Of a stretch of 64,000 bases of DNA, positions 54,158 through 62,571 are shown one piece after another. Every line of letters starts with the position of its first letter. Position 1 is the first letter of the stretch. The translations under genes were made by a program, and so were the position numbers. The notes beneath the pieces were generated by a model. It made no database searches. It was not told where the DNA came from and worked only from the letters and a program-made list of their open reading frames with translations. This DNA is from Ensifer sp. WSM1721 (lineage in GTDB: Bacteria; Pseudomonadota; Alphaproteobacteria; Rhizobiales; Rhizobiaceae). Location: NCBI RefSeq assembly GCF_000513895.2, contig NZ_CP165782.1, forward strand, positions 2,488,501 through 2,552,500, in the 5' to 3' direction.

Positions 54158-54880
54158 ATGTCTGCCCCGATCAAGACCCCCGCCGCAGAAACGCTTCCCC
54201 GGCCCGCCGGTTTGGCCGGGCTGGCGTCGGACTGGGCCTCGGACCAGCGGACGTTCAAGAACGTCTCCTGGGGGAAGGCCATGATGTGGATCTTTCTCCT
54301 GAGCGATACCTTCGTCTTCGGCTGTTTCCTGCTCGCCTACATGGCGGCGCGCATGTCCACCACCGTCCCCTGGCCGAACCCGAGCGAAGTCTTCGCCCTC
54401 GAGATCGGTGGCACCCATATGCCGCTGATCCTGATCGCTATCATGACGTTCGTGCTGATCTCCTCGAGCGGCACCATGGCCATGGCCGTCAATTGCGGTT
54501 ATCGCCGCGACCGACGCAAAACCGCGGCCCTCATGCTGCTGACTGCGCTTTTCGGCGCCACCTTCGTCGGCATGCAGGCATTCGAGTGGTCGAAGCTGAT
54601 CGCCGAAGGCGTGCGGCCGTGGGGCAATCCCTGGGGAGCGGCCCAATTCGGCTCCTCCTTCTTCATGATCACCGGTTTTCACGGCACCCATGTCACCATC
54701 GGCGTGATTTTCCTGCTGATCGTCGCGCGCAAGGTCTGGCGCGGCGATTTCGACACGGAGCGGCGCGGCTTCTTCACCAGCCGCAAGGGCCACTACGAGA
54801 TCGTCGAGATTACCGGCCTTTATTGGCACTTCGTCGACCTGGTCTGGGTTTTCATCTTCGCATTCTTCTATCTCTGGTGA
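54158..54880 (+). CDS. coxP: Cytochrome c oxidase subunit III (CoxP-type)
   Basis: A 240-aa membrane subunit. 'WIFLLSDTFVFGCFLLAYMA', 'FFMITGFHGTHVTIGVIFLL' and 'YWHFVDLVWVFIFAFFYLW' are typical of subunit III, which stabilises the oxygen path of the oxidase. AGGAACCG lies upstream of ATG 54158; a TTG two codons earlier opens the longer frame. It lies 12 bp after coxO and 10 bp before the subunit IV gene. Confidence 0.95.
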   Translation: MSAPIKTPAAETLPRPAGLAGLASDWASDQRTFKNVSWGKAMMWIFLLSDTFVFGCFLLAYMAARMSTTVPWPNPSEVFALEIGGTHMPLILIAIMTFVLISSSGTMAMAVNCGYRRDRRKTAALMLLTALFGATFVGMQAFEWSKLIAEGVRPWGNPWGAAQFGSSFFMITGFHGTHVTIGVIFLLIVARKVWRGDFDTERRGFFTSRKGHYEIVEITGLYWHFVDLVWVFIFAFFYLW

Positions 54881-54890
54881 GGAGGACACC

Positions 54891-55247
54891 ATGGCTCATG
54901 CAGAGGCACAGGTCGCACACCATGCGGCACATGCGGAACAGCAACAGCACCCGATCAAGCTCTACCTGCTGGTCTGGGGTCTGCTCTTCGTCCTGAGCGC
55001 CTTTTCCTACCTCGTCGATTACTTCGGACTGCAGGGCTATCTCCGCTGGTCCCTGATCCTGATCTTCATGATGCTGAAGGCCGGCCTCATCGTCGCCGTG
55101 TTCATGCACATGGCCTGGGAGCGCCTGGCGTTGATCTATGCCATCATCCTGCCCCCGCTTCTGGTCCTGGTCTTCGTAGCGCTAATGGTGTCGGAGTCGA
55201 ACTATATCCTCTTCACGCGCCAACTTTTCTTCGCAGGCGGCGAGTAA
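54891..55247 (+). CDS. Cytochrome c oxidase subunit IV family protein
   Basis: A 118-aa protein of the prokaryotic subunit IV (COX4_pro) family with three helices ('LYLLVWGLLFVLSAFSYLVD', 'WSLILIFMMLKAGLIVAVFM', 'ALIYAIILPPLLVLVFVALM') after a His-rich cytoplasmic N-terminus ('AQVAHHAAHAEQQQHP'). Its role is structural. GGAGG is 6 bases before the ATG. It is the last gene of the oxidase operon; the 261 bp after it holds no gene and is the promoter region of the next gene. Confidence 0.93.
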   Translation: MAHAEAQVAHHAAHAEQQQHPIKLYLLVWGLLFVLSAFSYLVDYFGLQGYLRWSLILIFMMLKAGLIVAVFMHMAWERLALIYAIILPPLLVLVFVALMVSESNYILFTRQLFFAGGE

Positions 55248-55508
55248 AAAGCCGCCGCCGAAGGTCGCGTTCCGGCGACACGGTCTACGGCTGCCTGCCT
55301 CGTCGACGAAAAGCCTGTTCTTCGCCGTCGCGCGGGATGGATTTTCTCGTGATATCAGCTAGATGAACGTTCACGTGATCGCGGCCGTCCCCATCCGTGG
55401 ACCGCATCATTCTGGTCGTGCAGCACGATGATTATGTCGTAGACAGGCTCAAGTCGCGGCGCCGCAGGCTCTAATATCCGGCTTCAAAACTAACCAGGGT
55501 CGCAATCA

Positions 55509-58070
55509 ATGGCAGAGTTTCCGCAAAGGGCGAAGGTCGTAATCGTAGGACTGGGTGGCATCGTCGGCGCATCGGTCGCCCACCACCTGATCGAGCGTGG
55601 CTGGGACAATATCGTCGGTATCGACAAATCCGGCATCCCGACCGACATCGGCTCCACGGCGCATGCCTCGGACTTCTGCTACACGACGAGCCACGACTAT
55701 CTTTCGGTCTGGACGACGCAATATTCGATCGAGTTCTTCGACAAGATGGGCCATTACGCCCGCATCGGCGGCCTGGAAGTCGTACGCACCGGCGACGACG
55801 CCTGGATGGAGGAGATCAAGCGTAAGCTTTCCTCCGCCAAGGCCTTCGGCACCCGCGCGCACTATGTCTCGCCGGCCGAGATCAAGAAGTTGTTCCCGCT
55901 GATCGAGGAAGATCAGGTCATGGGCGGCATGTTCGATCCGGATGCCGGCCTCGTCGTCCCGCGCTCGCAGACGGTCGCCGGCAAGCTGGTCGATGCGGCG
56001 GAAAAATCCGGCAAGCTGCAGATCTTCGGCAATACGCCGGCAACTTCGCTCCTCGTCGAAAACGGCCGCATCAAGGGTGTCGTCACCCATCGCGGCACGA
56101 TCATGGCCGACCATGTGGTCGTCTGCGCCGGCATCTGGGGCCGCCTGATCGCCGAAATGGTCGGCGAAGACCTGCCGGTCATGCCGGTCGACCATCCGCT
56201 CACCTTCTTCGGCCCGTACAACGAATTCGAAGGCACCGGCAAGGAAATCGGCTGGCCGCTGCTGCGCGACCAGGGCAACTCGGCCTATATGCGCGACACC
56301 GGCGATCCGAAGACCACCGAAGGCGGCCAGATCGAGTGGGGCTATTACGAGACCACCAATCCGCGCCTCTGCCATCCGCGCGACATTCTCGAAAAGAACG
56401 AGGCACGCCTGTCGCCCTCGCAGCGCGACCTCGAGATGGAGCAGATCATCGAGCCGCTCGAGCGCGCCATGGAACTGACGCCGATCCTCGGCGAGCTTGG
56501 CTATAACGAGGGCCACTCCTTCAATGGGCTACTGCAGGTATCGGCCGCCGGCGGACCCTCCTGCGGCGAGAGCCAGAAGGTGCGCGGCCTCTGGTACTGC
56601 GTCGCCATCTGGGTGAAGGACGGCCCGGGCTACGGCAAGCTGATCGCCGACTGGATGACGGATGGGCGCACCCATACCGACCATGCCTCGATCGACTACG
56701 CCCGCTTCTACCCGCACCAGCTTGAAGAGAAGTTTATCGAGGAGCGCTGCTTCGAGGCGGCGCAGAAGATCTACTTCCCGGCCGTGCATCCGCGCGAGCC
56801 CTATGCGGGCGGCCGCAACGTCAAACGCTCGCCCTTCTACGAGCGCGAGAAGGAGCTCGGCGGCTACTTCATGGAACTCGGCGGCTGGGAGCGCGCGCAC
56901 GGCTATGCCGCGAACGAGCACCTCCTGGAAAAATACGGCAACCGCGTTCCGGTGCGCGAGAACGAGTGGGACAACCGCCATTTCTGGCGCGTTTCCAACG
57001 CCGAACATCTGGCGATGAGCGAGGATTGCGGCATCGTCAACCTCTCGCACTTCCACATGGTCGACATCGAAGGTCCGGACCACGTCGCGCTTCTCGAGTG
57101 GCTTTGCGCCGCCAAGATCGGCGGAGACGGCAATATCGGCAAGGGCATCTACACCCACTTCCTCGATGACGAGGGCATGGTGCGGGCCGACTTCACCGTC
57201 TTCCGCATGGCCGACCGCTGCCGTCTCGTGAACGGCGCCGATGCCGGTCCGCGCGACTTCCACTACATGCGCCGTGTCGCCGAAGACCGAGGCCTCGACG
57301 TCACCATCACGGACGTTTCGGAGAAGTTCATCACCATCGGCATCTGGGGCCCCAATGCCCGGGAAACGCTGAAGAAGGTGGTTGCCGATCCGGCCGGCGT
57401 CGATCCTGAGAACTTCCCCTTCGCCTCGATCAAGCAGATCGAGATCGCCGGCAAGCCGGTCTCCGCCTTCCGCATCTCCTATGTTGGCGAGCAGGGCTGG
57501 GAACTGCACATGAAGTACGAGGACGGCTTGGCCGTATGGGATGCGCTGCGCGCCACGGGCGTCATGGCCTTCGGGGTTGAGACCTATGCGAACTCGCGCC
57601 GCATGGAAAAGAGCCTGCGCCTGCAGAACGCGGATCTTCTCACCCATTACAACCTCATCGAGGCCGACCTCGCCCGTCCGAAGGTCAAGGAAGCGGACTT
57701 CCGCGGCAAGGCGAAGCATGTGGAGTACAAGGCGCGCGAGCACCAGCCCGCCATGCTCTGCACGCTCGTCATGACGGAGGACACCGACAGGAAAGGCGTG
57801 AAGCGCTACCCGGTCGGCAACCTGCCGGTCATGGACCCGGAGACCGGCAAGGTGCTGGTCGACGAGCTCGGTCGCCGCTCCTATACCACTTCGATCGCCT
57901 ACGGTCCGACGATCGGCAAGAATATCGCGCTTGCCTACCTGCCCTGGTCCTATTGCCAGGTCGGCCGCAAGCTCCATGTCGAGTATTTCGCCGAGACCTA
58001 CCCGGTCGAAGTCGCCGGCGTCGGCTACAAGCCGCTCTACGATCCGGAGAACCTCAAGCCCCGCACGTGA
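55509..58070 (+). CDS. FAD-dependent dehydrogenase with C-terminal GcvT domain (dimethylglycine/sarcosine dehydrogenase family)
   Basis: An 853-aa cytoplasmic enzyme with two parts. Residues 1-430 form an FAD-dependent amine dehydrogenase: 'VVIVGLGGIVGASVAHHLIE' is the Rossmann motif (residues 11-29), and 'GSTAHASDFC' sits where related enzymes bind FAD covalently through His. Residues about 460-850 form a GcvT-like tetrahydrofolate-binding domain ('LSHFHMVDIEGPDHVALLEW', 'YVGEQGWELHMKYEDGLAVW'). The family demethylates dimethylglycine, sarcosine or methylated quaternary amines, giving a one-carbon unit to folate. The methylated substrate is unknown. A good terminator follows. Confidence 0.9.
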   Translation: MAEFPQRAKVVIVGLGGIVGASVAHHLIERGWDNIVGIDKSGIPTDIGSTAHASDFCYTTSHDYLSVWTTQYSIEFFDKMGHYARIGGLEVVRTGDDAWMEEIKRKLSSAKAFGTRAHYVSPAEIKKLFPLIEEDQVMGGMFDPDAGLVVPRSQTVAGKLVDAAEKSGKLQIFGNTPATSLLVENGRIKGVVTHRGTIMADHVVVCAGIWGRLIAEMVGEDLPVMPVDHPLTFFGPYNEFEGTGKEIGWPLLRDQGNSAYMRDTGDPKTTEGGQIEWGYYETTNPRLCHPRDILEKNEARLSPSQRDLEMEQIIEPLERAMELTPILGELGYNEGHSFNGLLQVSAAGGPSCGESQKVRGLWYCVAIWVKDGPGYGKLIADWMTDGRTHTDHASIDYARFYPHQLEEKFIEERCFEAAQKIYFPAVHPREPYAGGRNVKRSPFYEREKELGGYFMELGGWERAHGYAANEHLLEKYGNRVPVRENEWDNRHFWRVSNAEHLAMSEDCGIVNLSHFHMVDIEGPDHVALLEWLCAAKIGGDGNIGKGIYTHFLDDEGMVRADFTVFRMADRCRLVNGADAGPRDFHYMRRVAEDRGLDVTITDVSEKFITIGIWGPNARETLKKVVADPAGVDPENFPFASIKQIEIAGKPVSAFRISYVGEQGWELHMKYEDGLAVWDALRATGVMAFGVETYANSRRMEKSLRLQNADLLTHYNLIEADLARPKVKEADFRGKAKHVEYKAREHQPAMLCTLVMTEDTDRKGVKRYPVGNLPVMDPETGKVLVDELGRRSYTTSIAYGPTIGKNIALAYLPWSYCQVGRKLHVEYFAETYPVEVAGVGYKPLYDPENLKPRT

Positions 58071-58098
58071 TGACAAGGCTTTGAGCTATTGACTGCAG

Positions 58099-58136
58099 GT
58101 GAGCCCGCTCAGACCGAGTGGGCTCACTTCATTTTC
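58099..58136 (+). terminator. Rho-independent terminator after the GcvT-type dehydrogenase gene
   Basis: GTGAGCCC (58099-58106) and GGGCTCAC (58120-58127) form an 8-bp stem with a 13-base loop followed by TTCATTTTC, 29 bases past the stop. Confidence 0.82.
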
Positions 58137-58211
58137 GCCCGTCGTTCGGCAAACGACAGAGAGAAGTCCGTCGCCGTCAGATGCGATAGCGATCGATTCG
58201 ATCCGACATTC

Positions 58212-58370
58212 TTACTTCTCGGCCTCGGCTGAAGCCTTTGCGGCTTCGGCTTCACCAAGTGCCGCGGCGCACTCCTCGCAACAGACTTCTACCGTTGTGC
58301 CGCCAAGTTTCACCTTGATACTCTGCTGATCGAGCTCGCAGTCGCAAGCTGCACAGGTTCTCTGGGTCAT
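58212..58370 (-). CDS. 52-aa Cys-rich metal-binding-like protein
   Basis: A 52-aa protein with 'RTCAACDCELD', 'IKVKLGGTTVEVCCEECAAAL' (core 'VEVCCEECA') and an acidic Ala/Glu tail. The two Cys pairs around a short beta strand resemble TRASH/YHS-like metal-binding knuckles. GAGGAATG precedes ATG 58370. The frame is open 28 codons further but without features. Small proteins of this pattern are common in rhizobia; the function is unknown to me. It stands alone, divergent from nothing and downstream of a RIME1-like copy. Confidence 0.75.
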   Translation of the reverse strand: MTQRTCAACDCELDQQSIKVKLGGTTVEVCCEECAAALGEAEAAKASAEAEK

Positions 58371-58467
58371 CGCTTCATTCCTCGTCCGTGATTTTGGTTC
58401 GACCACCGCAGAAAACCATGGCGCTGCCCGCGGCGCTGTCAGATTTTTTAGCAATATGAAAGGCGTT

Positions 58468-58580
58468 AGCGCGGGATGAGGAAAAGTGTGCGCGGTTTTC
58501 CGCCCGCATCGCGCGCCAACTTATTAGAATCAATTACGTAAATGATTTTGGGTCGGTCCGACCTAAAGTCATCGTGATCT
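58468..58580 (-). repeat. RIME1-like dispersed palindromic repeat, copy 2
   Basis: About 113 bp, inverted copy of 12415-12525 with roughly 80% identity by eye. Blocks shared in this orientation are GCGCGGGATGAGGAAAAG, TGTGCGCGGTTTTCCGCCCG and TTAGAATCAA, and a second palindrome ATGATTTTGGGTCGG/TCCGACCTAAAGTCAT (approx. 58541-58572). It overlaps the last bases of the AraC gene's stop and could serve as its 3' end. Confidence 0.72.
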
Positions 58581-59403
58581 AACGAAGGCGAAGGCTGCGC
58601 TGAAACTCGGCCGGCGTCCGTCCATAGGCTTGCTTGAAGGAGGAGCTGAAATGACTATGGCTGGAAAAGCCGAGCTCCAGCCCGAGCGCGGTAAGATCAT
58701 GGTGGGAGCCAAGCAGATCGAGCGCCCGCGCCAGCCGCAGGCGCAACTGGTAGCGGTAAAGAGGCATTGCCTCGACTTGTTGGAAAACCTGGGTGAGATA
58801 GACCGGCGAGACGCCAACCGCCCTTGCGACCTCACCCAGCGTCCAGCGGCGGGCAAGATCGCTCGAGAGCACGAGTTTGGCCCGGTCCACCAACTTTTCT
58901 CGGCCGTAAGTACCGGCCGCACCATACGACGTCCGCTCCCCGAGGGAGCGCCGGATGAGCGTGAGCGTGAGCGTTTCGGCTTCGAGGGGCTCGGCAATAC
59001 CCCGACCGAGGCTGTAACGCAAAAGAGCAACGAGCGCCTGGGCGCGCGCGTCGATGCGCCGGCGCTGGCGTTTGAAGGACACACTTGAACGCAACTGCTC
59101 CTTCGGCGCGAGCTCGGACAGCACCTCTTCGCTGACCTTTACGTCGAGACACGCATCTCCGCCCGCGACCGGGTGGCTGATGCGATATCCTTCGCCGCCA
59201 TTGAAGAAAATCACCTGATTAGGCTCGGCCACCGCGTCGCTCCTACCCACATGGCGCATGAAAACGCCGCGATAAGGATAAACCAGGCTCGTCGAATGCG
59301 CGCATTCTTCAGCGCTCCGGTGGCGACATGCCCCGTTGCAGATGACGTCCCGAAGTCTGACGGTCGAGGTTGAAAGAATTGTCTGACACGAAAACTGGGA
59401 CAT
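58579..59403 (-). CDS. AraC-family transcriptional regulator
   Basis: A 274-aa regulator. The N-terminal part is a cupin-type sensing domain ('VFMRHVGRSDAVAEPNQVIFFNGGEGYRISHP', core 'EPNQVIFFNGGEGYRISHP'), and the C-terminal two helix-turn-helix units are clear: 'RWTLGEVARAVGVSPVYLTQVFQ' and 'DLTALGLELGFSSHSHFSSSFKQAYGRTPAEFQ' (core 'ALGLELGFSSHSHFSSSFKQ'). ATG 59403 follows TAGGATCGCA and matches the length of the family. The DUF1127 gene ends 8 bp upstream on the same strand, so the two may be co-transcribed. Its target is unknown. Confidence 0.9.
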   Translation of the reverse strand: MSQFSCQTILSTSTVRLRDVICNGACRHRSAEECAHSTSLVYPYRGVFMRHVGRSDAVAEPNQVIFFNGGEGYRISHPVAGGDACLDVKVSEEVLSELAPKEQLRSSVSFKRQRRRIDARAQALVALLRYSLGRGIAEPLEAETLTLTLIRRSLGERTSYGAAGTYGREKLVDRAKLVLSSDLARRWTLGEVARAVGVSPVYLTQVFQQVEAMPLYRYQLRLRLARALDLLGSHHDLTALGLELGFSSHSHFSSSFKQAYGRTPAEFQRSLRLR

Positions 59404-59410
59404 TGCGATC

Positions 59411-59665
59411 CTACAAGTCGCGTTTGTAGAAGTCGTTATATGCTTCCCCACGGGACAGGCCAATGTCCTTGAGCTGATAGTCCGAGAGTTCGAGCAGGTC
59501 CAAGCGACCGCGCCGCGTGTCCATCCATCGAGCAAGGCGCGCGAGCAATCGCATGGGCAGGCCACGCCCTTCGAGCGGCGTGAACGCGGTGATCCTGCGC
59601 TGCGGTCCAATCAACTCCGTCGCGACAAAGGCTTGGCTGCCTGAGATCGGCCTATTGTCCGTCAT
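59411..59665 (-). CDS. DUF1127 small protein
   Basis: An 84-aa protein whose C-terminal half is a DUF1127 domain: 'LARLARWMDTRRGRLDLLELSDYQLKDIGLSRGEA' (core 'LLELSDYQLKDIGLSRGEA'). These short Arg-rich proteins are abundant in rhizobia; some bind RNA and influence phosphate or sRNA metabolism in related bacteria (from memory of Agrobacterium work). AGAGGAGATG precedes the ATG. The N-terminal 40 residues are not conserved. It is followed 8 bp on by the AraC regulator. Confidence 0.92.
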   Translation of the reverse strand: MTDNRPISGSQAFVATELIGPQRRITAFTPLEGRGLPMRLLARLARWMDTRRGRLDLLELSDYQLKDIGLSRGEAYNDFYKRDL

Positions 59666-60235
59666 CGTATCATCTCCTCTCTTGCCATTTGCATGAGAAG
59701 AAATTGACGCAAAGCCATGAGTGGCGCTGTCAGATTATTTAGGGATCATCGCCGCAACGGATACGGCCGGTGAGAAGTCATCGCGCCTACGGGCGATCGC
59801 CGGCGTCAGCGGCGATAAGCTACTTTCAACGGTCGCTTGGCGGAGCGTATTGTGCCGACCTAACCGGCCAAGACCTCGCGCCTCTCGGGCTGCCGTCACA
59901 CCGATCTGCATCACGCCTGGTCTTGCTGAGCACTTTCGATGGTTGATCGCAGCAACCGCAGGATGTATATGATGTCCGTTGTCATCGTTCCATTGTGAGG
60001 CGCAAGTGCGCCTCAGGTGGCGAGTGGACCTGCTGCCGCTTGAGCCTCGGCCGCAGATCATGCCACTTCAATCTTGCAATGCTGCGATGAGGCTCGGAAG
60101 CTCGCCTCTCCGTAGGAAGGGAGCGACAGAAACGGCGACGTCAGCCGGTCCGGCCGCAGATATATGGCATACAGCTTTGCAAATCCCGGACGTCGGAGGT
60201 ATCGGGGCCGTTCTCATAAAAACCAGGAGCATGCC
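59666..60235. promoter_or_regulatory. Gene-free region between DUF1127 and the lipoprotein gene
   Basis: 570 bp with no convincing coding frame. The first about 90 bp next to DUF1127 contains the likely promoter on the minus strand. Further along I see a GC-rich stretch without clear palindromes, and no tRNA. The part just before the lipoprotein gene has AGGAG at good spacing. I could not find a clear promoter by eye. Confidence 0.4.
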
Positions 60236-60526
60236 ATGACCACCCGAAGGACAATGCTCTCCGTCACATTTGCGACTATAGCCGCCATTTCGACTGGCTG
60301 CGCCACGGAACAGAACCAACGTGGCTTGGGCGGTGCTTTGATAGGGGCCGGAACGGGCGCGGTTGCAGGCCAGCTAATCGGTCGAGACACGACGAGCACC
60401 GTCGTAGGTGCGGCTGGCGGAGCTCTCGTCGGTGCAGCGGTTGGAACTGCAACGACCCCGGCTCACAGCCGTGGCAACTGCAGATACAGGCAACCGGACG
60501 GCACGATCATCATCGCACGGTGCTGA
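60236..60526 (+). CDS. Glycine-zipper lipoprotein
   Basis: A 96-aa exported protein. The signal with lipobox ('LSVTFATIAAISTGC') is cleaved before Cys22. The mature part is a glycine zipper ('GLGGALIGAGTGAVAGQLIG' and 'VVGAAGGALVGAAVG'), which forms two close-packed membrane helices, and a C-terminal 'CRYRQPDGTIIIARC' segment with two Cys. This is the YMGG/OsmB-like envelope-stress type. ATG 60236 follows AGGAG (another ATG 5 bases up opens only a 2-codon frame). Outer-membrane location is inference. Confidence 0.85.
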   Translation: MTTRRTMLSVTFATIAAISTGCATEQNQRGLGGALIGAGTGAVAGQLIGRDTTSTVVGAAGGALVGAAVGTATTPAHSRGNCRYRQPDGTIIIARC

Positions 60527-61043
60527 TTCACTGCTCCGCTCGGCCTTGTCGTCTTGACCTGCTTGCGTGCGCCCGCCTCATCGCGCGCGTGAATTGCGCC
60601 GACCACAACCGGCAACACGTCGAGGAGGTTTCCAAGACGCGACGGCGCCGGGTGACCCTGAACCCAAAGAGGCCGCTTGCTTGCCGCCGCGCGCCGATAT
60701 CGGCGCGCGCATTCTCCTGCTGCCGTTGCGGACCTTCACCTCTCCACGTTTCTTTGGAAACAGGCAGGGTCGGTCAGCAAGAACAAAACAGCGTACAAAA
60801 AATCGAACCGTGACAGAACCCCGCGGCAATACTCAAAAAGCGGGAAACTCCCGCGAAAGGCGAATACGGCGGCGGAGAAGGTGAAGAAGGCTTGACCACG
60901 TCTTGCGGCGGCCTTTTGAGGAGCCGCGTGGTTCTCCGATCGCGCCTTCTTCCGAAAGTTCTCCTAGCATTTTTCATGCCCCGGGGCCGGAACTTGATAC
61001 GGAGCCCTCGCATTCTTCGTAACGACGAGCGAAGGAGGGCAAG
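60527..61043. other. Gene-free region with a 22-bp perfect palindrome
   Basis: 517 bp between the lipoprotein and BA14K genes. No frame has family features. At 60688-60709 is a perfect 22-bp palindrome centred on GATATC and flanked by alternating GC (CGCGCGCC...GGCGCGCG). The last 80 bp carry the BA14K gene's upstream region, with GGAGGGCAAGGTG as its ribosome-binding site. Confidence 0.45.
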
Positions 61044-61889
61044 GTGAAAACGGCGTTGGCGGTATTTGGCGGATTCATACTTGCCCTCGCGTTATTCCTA
61101 AGCGGTACGGCTGTCGGAATTTTGTTCTTCACCGGCAAGCCAACGCGCGAGGCGCGGCTGGACATGAATCAGTCGGAAATATGGACCAGGAATCCGCGAG
61201 CAGTGAACACGGCGACCCAGCGATTTGAGCGGCTCCCCGCCCGCTCAGCGGCAACTGATCTCAATGATTCGAGAGGACCTGGGGTAACCGCAACGGGAAG
61301 CGAAGTCGAGGAGGAGCACCCTTCGGAGCCCCTGGACACGATGGCCACCGCGTCGATTCAAACGACGCCCAGCGAGGAGCAACCGACGTTACCGACCAGG
61401 CCACCTGCTGATCCCGACGCTTCCGGAGAACGCGAAGTAACTGCATTGGGCAAAGACGCCAAGGGGGAGCGCTTTTCGGAACCTTTGGACACGACGGTTA
61501 CGACGCAACGGGCGCCCAATGATGAGGAACCGACCTTATCGACCGAGCGGACTGCCCATGTGGAATGGTGTGCGAAACGGTATCGGTCTTACCGTCCAGG
61601 CGACAACAGCTACACGCCCTTCACTGGCGGCCGGCGGACCTGCATCTCACCCTACATCGATGCGGACCAGGTCCAGTCCGAGCATGTTTCGCCGCAACCA
61701 AGCGACAGCTATGCGGGGGGTGCAGGCGACCCTCCAACCCGCACGGAATATCTCTGGGGCGACACGCGGGCGGGCGCGAATCTGGCGGAGGAACATATCA
61801 GCTATTGTTTCAGCAGATACCGATCGTACCGCCCGGAGGACAATAGTTACCAGCCCTTTAGCGGCGGGCCGCGCAGACAATGCCGGTGA
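61044..61889 (+). CDS. BA14K family protein with two BA14K domains
   Basis: A 281-aa membrane-anchored or exported protein. The N-terminal helix is 'ALAVFGGFILALALFLSGTA' to 'VGILFF'. Residues 40-170 are a low-complexity acidic/Pro/Thr linker containing a repeated unit (about 86-118 and 135-167, both with 'SEPLDT' and 'EEQPTLPT/EEPTLSTE'). Two BA14K domains follow: 172-200 ('HVEWCAKRYRSYRPGDNSY', then 'PFTGGRRTC') and 251-280 ('HISYCFSRYRSYRPEDNSYQ', then 'PFSGGPRRQC'). The family was named from a Brucella immunoreactive lectin-like protein. It is a likely cell-surface protein. GGAGGG precedes the ATG. Confidence 0.9.
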   Translation: MKTALAVFGGFILALALFLSGTAVGILFFTGKPTREARLDMNQSEIWTRNPRAVNTATQRFERLPARSAATDLNDSRGPGVTATGSEVEEEHPSEPLDTMATASIQTTPSEEQPTLPTRPPADPDASGEREVTALGKDAKGERFSEPLDTTVTTQRAPNDEEPTLSTERTAHVEWCAKRYRSYRPGDNSYTPFTGGRRTCISPYIDADQVQSEHVSPQPSDSYAGGAGDPPTRTEYLWGDTRAGANLAEEHISYCFSRYRSYRPEDNSYQPFSGGPRRQCR

Positions 61890-62017
61890 CGAGGTAGGGT
61901 GGCACGGGCTGAGAAGAAATACCCGCACAGAATGCTCGTATCGACCGTTGGCCGCTGATGCGCGTTATGGACCGCCGCAAAAGTGCGACGGCATCCGGAG
62001 GCATGGGTATTGCGGGG

Positions 62018-62050
62018 GATGAAAAGCAAAGGCCCGCGAATGCGGGCCTT
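62018..62050 (-). terminator. Rho-independent terminator of the rRNA/tRNA-fMet operon
   Basis: On the minus strand AAGGCCCGC (62050-62042), loop ATTC and GCGGGCCTT (62037-62029) form a perfect 9-bp stem followed by TGCTTTTC. It is 8 bases after the tRNA 3' end. Confidence 0.9.
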
Positions 62051-62057
62051 GCGTGTT

Positions 62058-62134
<77 letters not shown>

Positions 62135-62231
62135 TTATGGTTTTAAGCATAAGGGCCGCTTGTTGCGGCCCTTTGTTTCGGCTGGGCCGAGTTTGTGAGA
62201 GAAGATGTTTGTGTTTATCTTGCGTTTAGCA

Positions 62232-62349
62232 GACCTGGCAGCGACCTACTCTCCCGCGTCTTGAGACGAAGTACCATCGGCGCTGGGGCGTTTCACGGCC
62301 GTGTTCGGAATGGGAACGGGTGCAGCCACCCCGCCAGAACCACCAGGTC
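62232..62349 (-). rRNA. rrf: 5S ribosomal RNA
   Basis: On the minus strand the sequence begins GACCTGGTGGTTCTGGCGGG and continues CCGTTCCCATTCCGAACACG, and ends near GTCGCTGCCAGGTC, pairing with the 5' end. This is the conserved 5S structure of about 118 nt. The ends are estimated from the helix and may be off by 1-2 bases. Confidence 0.95.
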
Positions 62350-62571
62350 GGCAAAGCGCAAGATTTGCGCCCGGAGGCGCAAACTGATTTCGAGAAGCTG
62401 GTGAAGCGATTGCTTCGTTTTTTTGAACACGTCTTGCGACTTATCCGGATATTTGCAGCAGCCGGCAGAGCCGAGCCGCCGGTTGTCCGGGGCGCCGTCC
62501 GCAGCGCTTTCGCGCGTCAGGACAGAAGATAGCATCATCGAACTTTCGTTTGATGAGCATGAGCAATGGGA
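62350..62571 (-). other. 23S-5S internal transcribed spacer
   Basis: About 220 bp between the two rRNAs with no gene. It includes AT-rich stretches (CGATTGCTTCGTTTTTTTGA) expected to pair during rRNA processing. Confidence 0.6.

Noticed and set aside
60985..61015. GGAAC-type ECF (RpoE2-like) promoter before the BA14K gene
   Set aside because: GGAAC is present but no CGTT-type -10 box lies 16-17 bp downstream.
61519..62022. 167-aa plus-strand frame overlapping the BA14K gene
   Set aside because: It is the +1 shadow of the BA14K gene; the repeat structure fits the other frame only.
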